Source of the DNA: Nematostella vectensis
Taxonomy: Eukaryota > Cnidaria > Anthozoa > Actiniaria > Edwardsiidae
Direction of reading: 5' to 3'
Length of the DNA: 64,000 nt
Assembly: GCF_932526225.1 (NCBI RefSeq)
Contig: NC_064044.1
Location: forward strand, 13,158,953-13,222,952
Part shown: piece by piece, positions 37,301 through 49,300 of the stretch
How positions within the stretch are numbered: the stretch's first letter is position 1
How the letters are laid out: the number at the start of each line of letters is the position of its first letter
Notes under the pieces: model-generated
The model's input: only the letters and a program-made list of their open reading frames with translations
Databases searched by the model: none
What the model was told of the DNA's origin: nothing
Translations under genes and position numbers: made by a program

Positions 37301-40300
37301 CAATGCGTATTAGGATTTTAAATGTGAATCGCTTCGAAAATGGTTGATACTATCTTTGATAAATACTATTATTATCTATGTATTATTTATACAGGCTATG
37401 GCGGGCGTTTTGATGAGCGCAATGGCTGCGCGCGCTTCGCTTTTGTATCACTTACTAGTATGTCGTGGCGCCTGTCTATACCTTCTAAATCGCCCGCGTG
37501 TTGCGAGTGTTCATACGCGTGTTGCATCGCGCGCGTTGCGTGTGCTCACCTTGTCTATGGAGTCAGGTGACGCGCCATGGTCTAACAGCAGCGTGGTCAT
37601 CTCGAGGTTTTTGGTCCTGACCGCAATGTGAAGCGGAGTTTCGCGGTCCTGCAGGAGACAAAACAAACGTCAATCACCGTTACAGGGAGAGGGGAGGGGG
37701 GGCCGCGGTCCTGCGGGATACAAAACAAACGTCAATCACCGTTACGGGGAGAGGGGAGGGGGCCCGCGGTCCTGCGGGAGACAAAACAAACGTCAATCAC
37801 CGTTACGGGGAGAGGGGAGGGGGGGGCGCGGTCCTGCGGGAGCAAAACATACGTAGGTATATTGTCATCTCATATACTAAAAGTCCTGAATAATGTGTTC
37901 TGAGCTCAAGGCATGTCGATAGGTATTTGGTTATCATGACAAGAATCTGAGCAAAAAGTTTTCTTTTTTTAAACCTTAATAAGTCTTATTTTATAAAACC
38001 AACTAAGACCGATAAAAATACAAAACTGTGAAAGGATTCAATTAATATGTAGATGTACTATTTAAGTGGAATCTCTTAAAAGAAACCGCACTAACGGCTG
38101 AGACCAGCTTGGAGCAAAATGAAAAAGCGAACTGAGCAAAATAAATTATAGATAAACTGAAATAAAGACGCAATATTCCACAAGGGTGGTTAAGTTCAAA
38201 TAAAATGTTTAAGACGAGATCCTGAGGAGAAATAAGTTAAACAAAACAAGCCTTGTCATTTTGAACTTTATAATCACAAGAACACACGTTTAAACAATAA
38301 GGCCGAAAAAAACAAATGCTTTTAATGATAAAAAGCTTTGATTTCTAACAAGACGACAATTTTCTTTTAGAGAATAAGACTAAAACTCTTTAAATTCACT
38401 TTTCTTTGTTTTTCCATCCCTCTCTCTGACTATTTATTTACGAATCTAGTTGAATATATACATGCCGGATTGATGAATGTCTGCGATGAATGGGTGCGCC
38501 GCAATTGAGATTTACAATAACAACTCGGGGTAAGGGTGAATATTATTATTGCATTACAGAAAAGCGATTTAAAAAGAGATACTGAAAATTAACTTTTACC
38601 AGTGCTGACATTTTAACGATGAAATCCATGCTGTTCGCTTTTTTTCTATTTTCACTAAAAGGCACTTGAATGTTATAATGCACTCAAGTCTTGTCCCTTA
38701 AAATGGATTACTCAGGAAGTTCACTAATGAAGACAACAACAATGCAACGCATTGTGGGAAGGGCAAGGTTTAGAAACTTATTTTGAAAACAAGTGAGTTT
38801 ATCCCACCACCCACCCCCCCCCCCCCCTTTGCCCTAAATGTGGGGATTAATTCGAAACTCCCCGACTATATCGATGATTAAAGCTCGATTCATACGTTGC
38901 GCTCCTGTCGTGCCGATTCACGTCGCATAAATGAGTGGCACTCAGTAAAAGTTGAGTTTGTGATTCGGTTGTTATAAAGCAAAACAAAAGAGGCATTTGA
39001 TTCGGCACTTCAAAAGCCAGACGTTTGATTCGGTGTCGTGCCTTTGTCGTGTAGCACGACTAGCGCGGTCGTGCCGAACTGAACCAACTCAGACGTAGAA
39101 CTGCTCATGTGCCCAATCCAAATAATTAGATTGCGACGTATGAAACGGGCTTAACAGTGATACGAATTCATATGAGATTTTCAGATCTCGCATAAGGAAA
39201 ACCTGTTATTACAGTAAGGAGAAAGTGAAATTTTCAGAGCATAAATTGGTCGCCATTTGTTATCCTAGAAAAAATAAACCAAGTATGAAAATGTGTGAAT
39301 TTTTGGCTGATTTGGGGGTAGCGTTTGCGAAATTTTTGACTGAATTCGGTAAATGAAGCAGAAAACTTCACCTTTAGAAGCTTTTTTCGACAATTTTTCT
39401 CTTGATTTATCTGACGATTACCTGTGATTTTGCATCTACAGCAGCGCCATTTCTAAGGAGCAGCCTGACGATGGTGATCTGTTTCCTACGACACGCGATG
39501 TGAAGGGCAGTCTCACCCCGCTACAACAAATAACCCGAGTTATTACATATTCATTACTCCCTTATCGCCCCATGACAGGTTCTCCTAAAGGGTTCTGGAT
39601 TCCGGATCCTAGTGTGTGGATTCCGGATTCCATGTGGGTTTTTTCCCGTGGATTCCGGATTCAATTTTTGTTTTCCAGGATTCTTGTATTCCGGATTTCA
39701 GCTGAAGTCTTGGATTCCGGATCCTAGTTTGTAGATTTTAGAGTCTCATTTTTTCATGGGTTCCGGATTACCTGTCATGGGGCGACCCTTATCATGTAAA
39801 ACGCACCATGTGCAAACTTGGCTCGTCATTTATTATGCATTTTGTTTATGTCTACTGGACTCAACCTGATTTTCAGCGAGATTGTGAAATATAACGCGCA
39901 AAATCAACGCCACGTGTTTCTTTTCCCGCCATTTTCATGTAACGCGCATCAAATTTCTCGTCTTTACTCCCAGCAAAGCGCGCTTTCTTCCCGCCTTTCC
40001 CATGCAATGCGCGTCAATTTTCCCGCCTTTTCTCACATCAACGCGCGACTGTTTTCCCGCCTTTTTTATAGCGCAATGGCGCTATTTTTCTTTTGAGATG
40101 CATAACTATTTTCCACTATCATGAAAAAACAACGCATGCCAATTTGACCGCTAATCTTGGTAGTAACTTTCGTCTATTTTCAATATTTCATAATTAATTT
40201 CCAGTCCCCTTTACTTACCACGTTTGTGATGTCCGGTGAGCCGCCGTGCTGCAGGAGAATGAGCACTAGAGTGACGTTACCATAGTAAGTAGCCACGTGC

Positions 40301-43300
40301 ATGGGGGTCTGACCGCCCTGAAAAAGACAATCATATCGCCATTAACATGTGGCTTTTATCCTATAGAATATCTTCCATTGTAGCAATTCTGTAGTTTGTA
40401 ATCAACAGTGGATTACCGATAGCTCAATCTTCAGCCCCTCGCTAACTCGAGCTTTTTTTTTCGTTCCCCTCGAGGGTTCTAGTAAACGAGGTTCCACTGC
40501 AGAATGTCGTGCATAAGGGTTCAACTAGTATATCAAATGTTGCACGTTGTGTCCACTTGTGTCGCAAATTGCATGCAATCAACACAAGTATGCTGTGTGT
40601 TGCATGTAATGTCCGGTTTGGGTTGCTTACAAATAGCACGGGTTTGTTGCGAATGAAATAACTACAAATATGTGGGTGTTGCACGCAATAACCTCGAGTA
40701 TGTTGCGTGCTGCATGCTGCATGCAAGATGTCCGATTCGGGATTGCATACAATCGGCGCGAGTTTGTTGCGTACTGTATACATTACCATGTGTTGCATGA
40801 CGTGTGTTGCATGAAACTGCAAATGTGTGGCAGCCCATGGGTACCGCAAGCAAGTTGCGTGAAATTACCGCAAGTATGTTGCAAGTGCCATATGATGTTA
40901 CCTCATTGGCGGAGTGGACATTGGCTCCATACTTTAGTAGCAGTTGGATGACTTGCTCGCGGTTCTTTTTGCATGCGACGTGCAGAGGAGTGAATCCATT
41001 CTGTGGAAACAAAGTTGTCATACAATCAATCGTTAAGAACAATTTTCCCGCATCTCATTATCTAATGCCTCGACTTACCCTAGCCCTAGCGTCTGTGTCA
41101 GCTCCTTTGTCCAATAACAGCTGAGCAATGTCCACGTGGCCGTAATGTGCAGCGATGTGAAGTGGCGTCAGACCATTCTGAAACATGAACAAACGAATAT
41201 TTATAGGCTAGTTTTGTCAGGCTGTTGGTGATATGTCCCAAACACAGTGCAATCCTGTTCTGAGTTATTGCCGAACAGTACCGAACTACCCGATACAGCG
41301 CAATCCTGTACTGAGTTATTGCCGAACATTACCGAACTACCCAACACAGTGCAATCTTGTACTGAGTTATTGCCGAACAGTACCGACAACCCAATACAGT
41401 GCAATCTTGTACTGAGTTATTGCCGAACAGTACCGACAACCCAATACAGTGCAATCCTGTACTGAGTTATTGCCGAACATTACCGAACTACCCAACACAG
41501 TGCAATCCTGCACTGAGTTATTGCCGAACAGTACCGAACTACCCGATACAGTAACGCGTCAATCCTCTACAGTGCCAAACAGCACCGAGTCGATCCCGAA
41601 CAGCACCGAGTCGATCCCGAACAGTACCCAGCTATTTTCATACGGTGCCATTTCAATCCGGTACAGAACAGAGTCAATCCCAAACAGTACCTGCTCCCTT
41701 CCGAGCAGTACCGAGTATCTTCCGAACAGTACCGTGTAGCTCGCGAACAGTACCGTGTCTCTCGCGGACAGTACCAATTGCCTCCCGAGCAGTACCGAGT
41801 CTTTCCCGAACAGCACCGAGTCGCTCGCCGACAGAATCACGTCACTCCTCTAGCACCTTTTTCAATAGTTGGCAAAACGATAATGACAACCCGCTTACCG
41901 TCGCGACGACGTTGACGGGCGCCTTGTTGTCGATGAGTAGCTCCGAGGTATTGGGATGATTTCCTTGGCACGACATGTGAAGAGGTGTGAGGCCATGCTG
42001 CAACAGAAGCAAAGACAAGAACGCTGTTAACATTCCTGTGTGGACCAAGATCCCACGGTTCAAGACCACGCCTCTTTAGGGGCTCTTATACTTCACTTAG
42101 GTCGGTTACGAAGAAAGTCTACATTAATTGAAGTAATTAATATCATCCCCGTCGTTGTACTGTTTCACTATTTATAGGGTGGGGCTAAAAGAGTTGCATG
42201 AATTTATAAAATTGTCTTTATCTCTACAGGCCTTTATCTTACAAGCACGGGTTTTACTGTCAAAGCTGTGTTCGCCTCCACACCCCCATACCCTTCCCCG
42301 CAAATAATCATGTTCAACCCGTTCCTGGTATAACTAGAAAGACTACAGGCAAGCTGTAGAAAAACTAGATGGTCTGCGTAGGCGTGGTGTAGACACGGTA
42401 TAATTCAACACAAGGTTGAAAAGGTATGTTAAACGCCTCTGTGAAACAGAGTGGTTGCGCTGACGTTTCGAGCGTTAGCCCTTCGTCGGAGCAAACCGAC
42501 GGCAACCCTTTCAGGGGCGTAGCCAGGGGGGGCAGGGTGCCCGGACCCCCCTTCTAGCAGCCAAACATATAGTAAATGTATGAGACATTATCTAAAGTAC
42601 AGGAGAAAATGCTTGAAAGGGCCTTTTGGGCCCCCTCCTGTTGAAAATCCTGGCTACGCCACTGCCCTTCTTACCTTGGTCCGGGATGTAAGCGAGGCCC
42701 CTTTCTGGATCAAGTACTCCACGACCTTCTCGTGGCCGTCCCTCGCGGCACAGTGGAGAGGCGTTAGGCTGTCCTGTAAGCAAATATAACATTTATTTGA
42801 GGCGCAGTGCAGAGGCGTTAGGTTGTCCTGTAAGCAAATATAACATATTTGAGGCGCAGTGCAGAGGCGTTAGGTTGTCCTGTAAGCAAATATAACATAT
42901 TTGAGGCGCAGTGCAGAGGCGTTAGGCTGTCCTGTAAGCAAATATAACATTTATTTGAGGCGCAGTGCAGAGGCGTTAGGTTGTCCTGTAAGCAAATATA
43001 ACATTTATTTGAGGCACAGTGCAGAGGCGTTAGGTTGCCCTGTAAGCAAATATAACATTTATTTGAGGCGCAGTGCAGAGGCGTTAGGTTGTCCTGTAAG
43101 CAAATATAACATTTATTTGAGGCGCAGTGAAGAGGCGTTAGGCTGTCCTGTAAGCAAATATAACATTTATTTGAGGCGCAGTGGAGAGGCGTTAGGCTGT
43201 CCTGTAAGCAAGCAAATATAACATATTTGACGGGCCTCTGCCAGCAGATAAGGTGACCCTTATGGGTAATTTTTACTCGAGAGCCTTGTTTCCGTACACT

Positions 43301-46300
43301 CGCCTGGACAATTGGGTCGCATGAGCAGTACCATCATCACCTGAGCGAATAAATGCGACAGTGCGCAACGGTTTGGCTGATAAGCCCAGAATTCCTCAAG
43401 GCCATCGATTGGGCTACCTGTGTTAACATTACCTTATTTGGGATGTCGACCTTAGAGCCTTTCTCTACCAATAAGGTGACGATGTTCAGATGTCCGTACT
43501 TGGCGGCCACGTGGAGTGGCGCGATGATGTAGTTCTACAAGATAGAAAAACAACTACACTGAATACTTTTGTCCTTTGGACTTAGTGGTACCCTGTGGTT
43601 TTGGCTAAAAAAAAAATTCTCCCAACAGTCACCACTACTAACCGATCAACTGCAGATATAATGTTTAGAAAATGCTTATGGGTAGGGCTCTCAATAGGCG
43701 CATGTGCGCATGTGCGCGCACTCACCTTGAGAGCCTACCTAAACTACCGTCATGCAGCGCAGGCTTCGCATGCTGGAAGCTTAAAAAAGTGTGCGCTGCA
43801 TTCTGGTAGTTGAGATTTCTATGGTGATGCACGCACGAATTTATCGCTGGAATGGCCTATCGGTATGTCTAGAAGGCATGGTAAGAGCCAGTTTGTTGAT
43901 GTCCTTCAGCAACGTAGCCTCCCTCGCAGGCGTTTTTAGGCAGGCGAGCGCCCAGCCTATCTGCACAAAGCTATCAGGGCGCCTATGTGTATGACGTACC
44001 TTCGTCTTGTAGTCAATAGTAGCTCCGTTCTGAACCAATACAGTAGCGACGTTAAGATTGCCATATTTGGCTGCGATGTGCAAGGGTGTAAAGCCATTCT
44101 ATGGACAACAGACATTGAGTTAGTTTGAACCTGAGAAACACTTATCAGAAATTTTGAATCTACGTCTGACTTCATTCATAATAGACAAACAGCCCCCCTC
44201 CCACCCTCCCCCCCCCCCCCCCCCCCCAATACACACTTGTTGGAAATCTAGAATCCGCTCCTGACCACTTATATCAGTGATCCTTGTCTGATTAGAGTCA
44301 CTTCTGAACCACACCCAGCACACAATTATCAATTATTAAAATCTTGGATCAACCCCTTGACTACTTTCATTAGTTCACAAACCGGTGCCTCCACGTCTGG
44401 TTGGTGTCCTTTCTGAAGCAGTAACTTAGCAGCCTTGGCAAAGTCCTTCCTGGCAGCCGTGTGCAGTGAGCGGTACCCTTTCTGTGAAGGAAAGGTAGGG
44501 TCTGTATTCAGAATGAAAACGGTACAGGTGTGGCACAACAGTAATCAAGTAGCACTTACCCTTGAGTCATGATGTAGCAAAATAGCCACCACTTTCTCAT
44601 GGCCCTGTTGGACGGCTACATCAATAGGGGTGAAGCCATCCTCTGTTGTGGCTTGCTGATTGGCACCATGAGTGAGGAGAATCTTTACTACGTCAGCATG
44701 ACCCTCTTGGGCAGCCATGTACAGAGGGGTGAAGCCATTCTATAAGGGGTATAGAATGGCAAGATAAGAACATAGGTTGATTGAATAGGATCATGTACAG
44801 AGAGGTGAAGCCATTCTATAAAAGGGTATAGAATGGCAAGATGAGAACATTGGTTGATTGAATAGGATCATGTACAGAGGGGCAAAGCCATTCTATAAGG
44901 GGTATAGAATGGCAAGATAAGAAAAGAAGGTTGATTGAATAGAATCATGTACAGAGGGGCAAAGCCATTCTATAAGGGGTAAAGAATGGCAAGATAAGAA
45001 CGTAGGTTGATTGAATAGGATCATGTACAGAGGGGTGAAGCCATTCTACAAGGGGTATAGAATGGTAAGGTAAGAACATACATAAATTTAAAAGTGTGTG
45101 GTATATTCAGTGACACTAGTCAACTACCACTAATACCAGTACCCTCAAGGAGGATGGACATAATTATTTGGTTGCATTTACTGTGTTCAATCGTATAGTG
45201 TTAAATCTGAGGCTTCCTGGCTGGAGGTAAAATACAACAAAAAGGACCTTGTAAAGAGTGGGAAAGCCATTCTACAAGGGGTATAGAATGGCAAGATTAG
45301 AATATAGATGAATTGAATAGGGGGATGAGTTAAGTATGACTCTCTTGAGAGTTGCATGTGCACCCTGTGAACATCCCTAGGTGCGCACCTCCTTGTCTCC
45401 TTACCTGGGCCTTAGAGTTAACAGTTGCATTGTTCTCCAACAAGACTTCCACAGCCCCTCTCTGCCCAGCTAAAGCAGCAATGTGCAGTGCAGTGTTGCC
45501 TTTCTGTATAACAAAGAAAAGGTTATTGACATTAAACACAAATGCACCTTCTCAGATATTCAAGGGGGACCTTTATGCCTTTTGAAAAAAAACACTGAGG
45601 AAGATTAGCTTGGCCCTACAGCCTTGGGGGAAGGGGGTTGGGTGTGGTCTCAAATAGGTCATCTATAGGTTGTCTGAAACACAGTAGGAGATACTATTTC
45701 CAAAAAAAAAAAGCCCAAGAACATTCCTTTATCAAGCTTTAGCAGGCCTTGGAATATTGGGAACGAGGTGGGGGTGGGGGGGGGGGGGGGGGGGGAGGCG
45801 AGGTGAGGTGAGGTAAGGGCCAGAAACAGAGAGATATTGAGGTGCACAGCCATGCTCCTAATGGTCATTTCCTTATTTTTTTTTTAATATTTCCTTCAAA
45901 TATTGGGGGGCATTTGCCCTGAGTGCCCCACCACTGCTATGTCCCTGATCCAGACCAAATCACACCATTGCAATGACAGCTGCATGTACTGCTTTTACTG
46001 AGGAGGGTGTCTAGGGCATGGTAATTCTTTAATAACATCACGTTTTGGTTACTGCTTTTTCTGAGGAGGGCGTCTAGCATATGGTGATTCTTTAATAACA
46101 TGACGTTTTGGTTACTGCTTTTTCTGAGGAGGGCGTCTAGGATATGGTGATTCTTTAATAGTGTCACATTTTGGTTATCAAAGGAGGGTTAAGGTGCGCA
46201 CACCCATTGAAACCATCTCTAACTATGCATCTGATGATCTACATCAATTTCATGAAAATAAAGAAAAACTGACAGTACCTTAGTCGTGGCATTCACATTC

Positions 46301-49300
46301 GCTCCCCTCTTTATCAGCTCCACCATCACCTCCAGGTGGCCTTCCTTGGCCGACAGATGCAGTGCATTAAGCCCATTCTAATGGTCAAAATGATGTCATT
46401 AATCCAATAATAACACATACTATCAATGCACCTAGCAGACCCTGCAGAGGGATTACTGTGTCCCTAGGGATTGAATCAGGGAATGACAGTTTCATGGAAC
46501 GTATAATCATAATAGAAAGACTGCGTGTGCTCATGGTTTATGAAAGTGTTTTTGTGTTTAGCCACTTCGCCAAACATGCTGGCGTGAGTGTTCGATCTCA
46601 ATATTTGACAAACATGTTTGCGTGTTTAGCCAGGCCTTTACTCGGAAGCAATTTAGAGGTGGGGTGAGCGGGCACCGTCCCCCTTAACTTCGGATATTTG
46701 GCTTAAAAATAACAAGAAATATAAGGAAATCCATGGAAGAGCAATGATTCCCTCCCTTTTTGGGACTCCTGGATACACCCCTGACAAATTTAAGTCTCCT
46801 TTGCCTCGGTATGTTTTTTTACTTACAGCATTGCATGTATGGATGTCCCCTCCATCATTCAAAAAGTTGATGACCTTGTCGATGTTCCCAGCTCTAGCAG
46901 CCCTTAGAAAGGCCACATCAATCTGCAAATAATTAGAAGTTTAATAAATGAAAATAGTTTTCATCAAAATTCTGCACCATCGAAAATCATTGTCAAAATA
47001 TAAAAGCCTAAACGTCTTCTGACAAATGAATTTAAATCTCTATTTTAATTTTAATAACACAACACTTTCCCAACTACGAAAATTTTACAGTGTTGCTTTA
47101 AAAATGCCTTTATTGTTTTAGAGACAAACGTATATACACACTAAGTTATAGCAAGTGCAAAAAATAACTAGTGTCAACAATAAAAGAAAAAGATATTAAA
47201 ATAAGCCCCCTCTATCTATAAACCCCCTCCAAGCCCTCCAAGCAGCCTCCCCTCCCCCCCCAGCCCAACACCCCTCAGAAAATCCTAGCAACACACCTGG
47301 TTCATGTGATTTCTAAGGCATGTTATCATAGGAGGGACACACGAAAGCCAAAAACTAATTTACATCTATATGTTGATAGAATCCTGCTGTAGGTTCAGTA
47401 TCAGTAGGATAACAAAGTTTTAAAAAGAAACAGGAGGCATCAATATAATAACTTAAAAAATCATTCCATTAATATAGTACTAATTCTGTGAGGGAAAGAG
47501 GGTAAGCAATCTACATGGAATCTCAAATTACCAGAACTCAGAATAATTAAAGTTTCAGCCTATTTGACAAGAAAATAATCTCTGATGACACACAGCGAAC
47601 ATCCTGTTTACATGAGGATTATCAAGTCTGGTGTGATGCTAAAACATATATTAACGTCGTCAGGAGCACCATTTCTCTTACATAGCCCCTCCTGGTGCAG
47701 GCTCATACCCAGGATTTTTCTTGGAGGGTGGACCTAATTTTCCCGGGGGGGGGGGGGGGGGGGGGGGTTCTCTAATAAAAATTACACCAGCGAAAAAACA
47801 AAATGAGATTTTGTATGCCTTTGCAGTATCTCCATGGGGTGTTTATTGTCGGATTTGACGATTTGACTCCATACCAGACTGATCTAGCTTATGATTTATA
47901 GTTTTGTCTACAAATAGCACATCTATTGAGAACCAAAAGTGGACCTGCGGCCTTTGTGGTGGGTGAACAGCTTCACAACTTCATGTTCAGATTTTTAAAA
48001 TAATCTTAGGGGGACATTAACACAGCACCTTAGAGACCTTATTGCACCCTCAGTGCAGTCACATTGCAGGCCTGTACCCAGGGGGGGGGACAGCCAAAGG
48101 TCCACTTTCAGTCCTGAACAGACGCGCTATTTGTAGACAAAACTATAAAGCATAAGCTAGATCACTCTGGTATGAGCCAAATCCGACAAAATAAACGTCA
48201 GGTGGAGATGCTGCAAAGGCATAAAAAATCCCTCTTTGTTCTTTCTAAGGTGGTCAGATTTTTTATCTGAGAAATGACCCCTCCCCCACCCCAGAAAAAT
48301 TTGGTCCACTTTTTTGGATTCCGCCCACCCACCCCCCCCCCCCCTGCATTGATGTTTCTTAGTCGTAATATTGCCTCTATTATTGCATATTTCTGGCTTG
48401 TGAAATTCTGCTTCATGACTTGTACCACTTGTTTTTCTTGGTGTATAAGACACGTACGGGGTTGCCTAGTCCTGTTTATTAGCATTTATATGGGGCCAAA
48501 TGAAATTGTTTTTTCCAGTCTCCAACTACTACTATTAATAACTCTGGCCACAGAAGCAATAACATAAGATATTTATTCAAATTGATTTGACATCAGAGAA
48601 ATTGTTTTGTTTGGTCTGTAGCATCAAGAAAACTAGAATGATAAGATGTCTAAACATATCCCATTCCTGTTCAGGTGCTAATAGTCTGAGGCATAAAGAT
48701 GAAAGAAAATATTTTAAATGGTTAGAAAATCAGAAAAAAATGCATTCTAGTGCTAATCAAGTATAAATACTGATTAAAGTTTGATGATTTCATGGAATCA
48801 AAATTGACACTCAAGAAACCTAGAACATTTTTCACACATTTGTAGTCAAAATTATAGAACACAGCTTTTCCTCTAAATAAGAAAGCACTTAGCTCAAGAT
48901 TCCACTTAAATGTAGTTGGCAATAAATCTTTCTATAGTATCAAATAGGCTAAAATTTTAGCTCAAGATTCCACTTAAATGTAGTTGGCAATAAATCTTTC
49001 TATAGTATCAAATAGGCTAAAATTCCCCATATTAAATTTCCACATAATATCATTCAGGTTGCTTAATATTGATATTATACTATGAGCTATAAAACTTCTG
49101 ATTGGAATTAATTTTGTTAACTTGAGGAAAAATTTATGAATAGTTATATTGATATCAAATTGGAATAATCCAAAATTTACAGGCAATTATTATTCTAATC
49201 CTTCGCAGACTTATGGACTAGTAAGAAAAAAAAAGTGAAGTACGTCTGGCTCAATTTTAAGGTAATAATAAAATTGCTTTGAGAAAAGTCAAAGAGCAAG

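Larger units (their letters stand above)
32830..37549. other. Ankyrin intron 15 (4.7 kb)
   Basis: AT-rich. Holds a dispersed repeat (33018-33362), an A run near 33390, sequences related to repeats near 28260 (35820-35960), and one coding-like small ORF on the - strand (35233-35439). Nothing else recognised. Confidence 0.5.

Noticed and set aside
37628-37903. + strand ORF with Gly/Arg repeats
   Set aside because: Antisense translation of the exon-15 acceptor array.
41201-41840. Repetitive ORFs on both strands in ankyrin intron 10
   Set aside because: Minisatellite translations without conserved start or domain.
42901-43221. + strand repeat ORF with 18-residue periods
   Set aside because: Antisense of the exon-9 acceptor array; periodic by construction.
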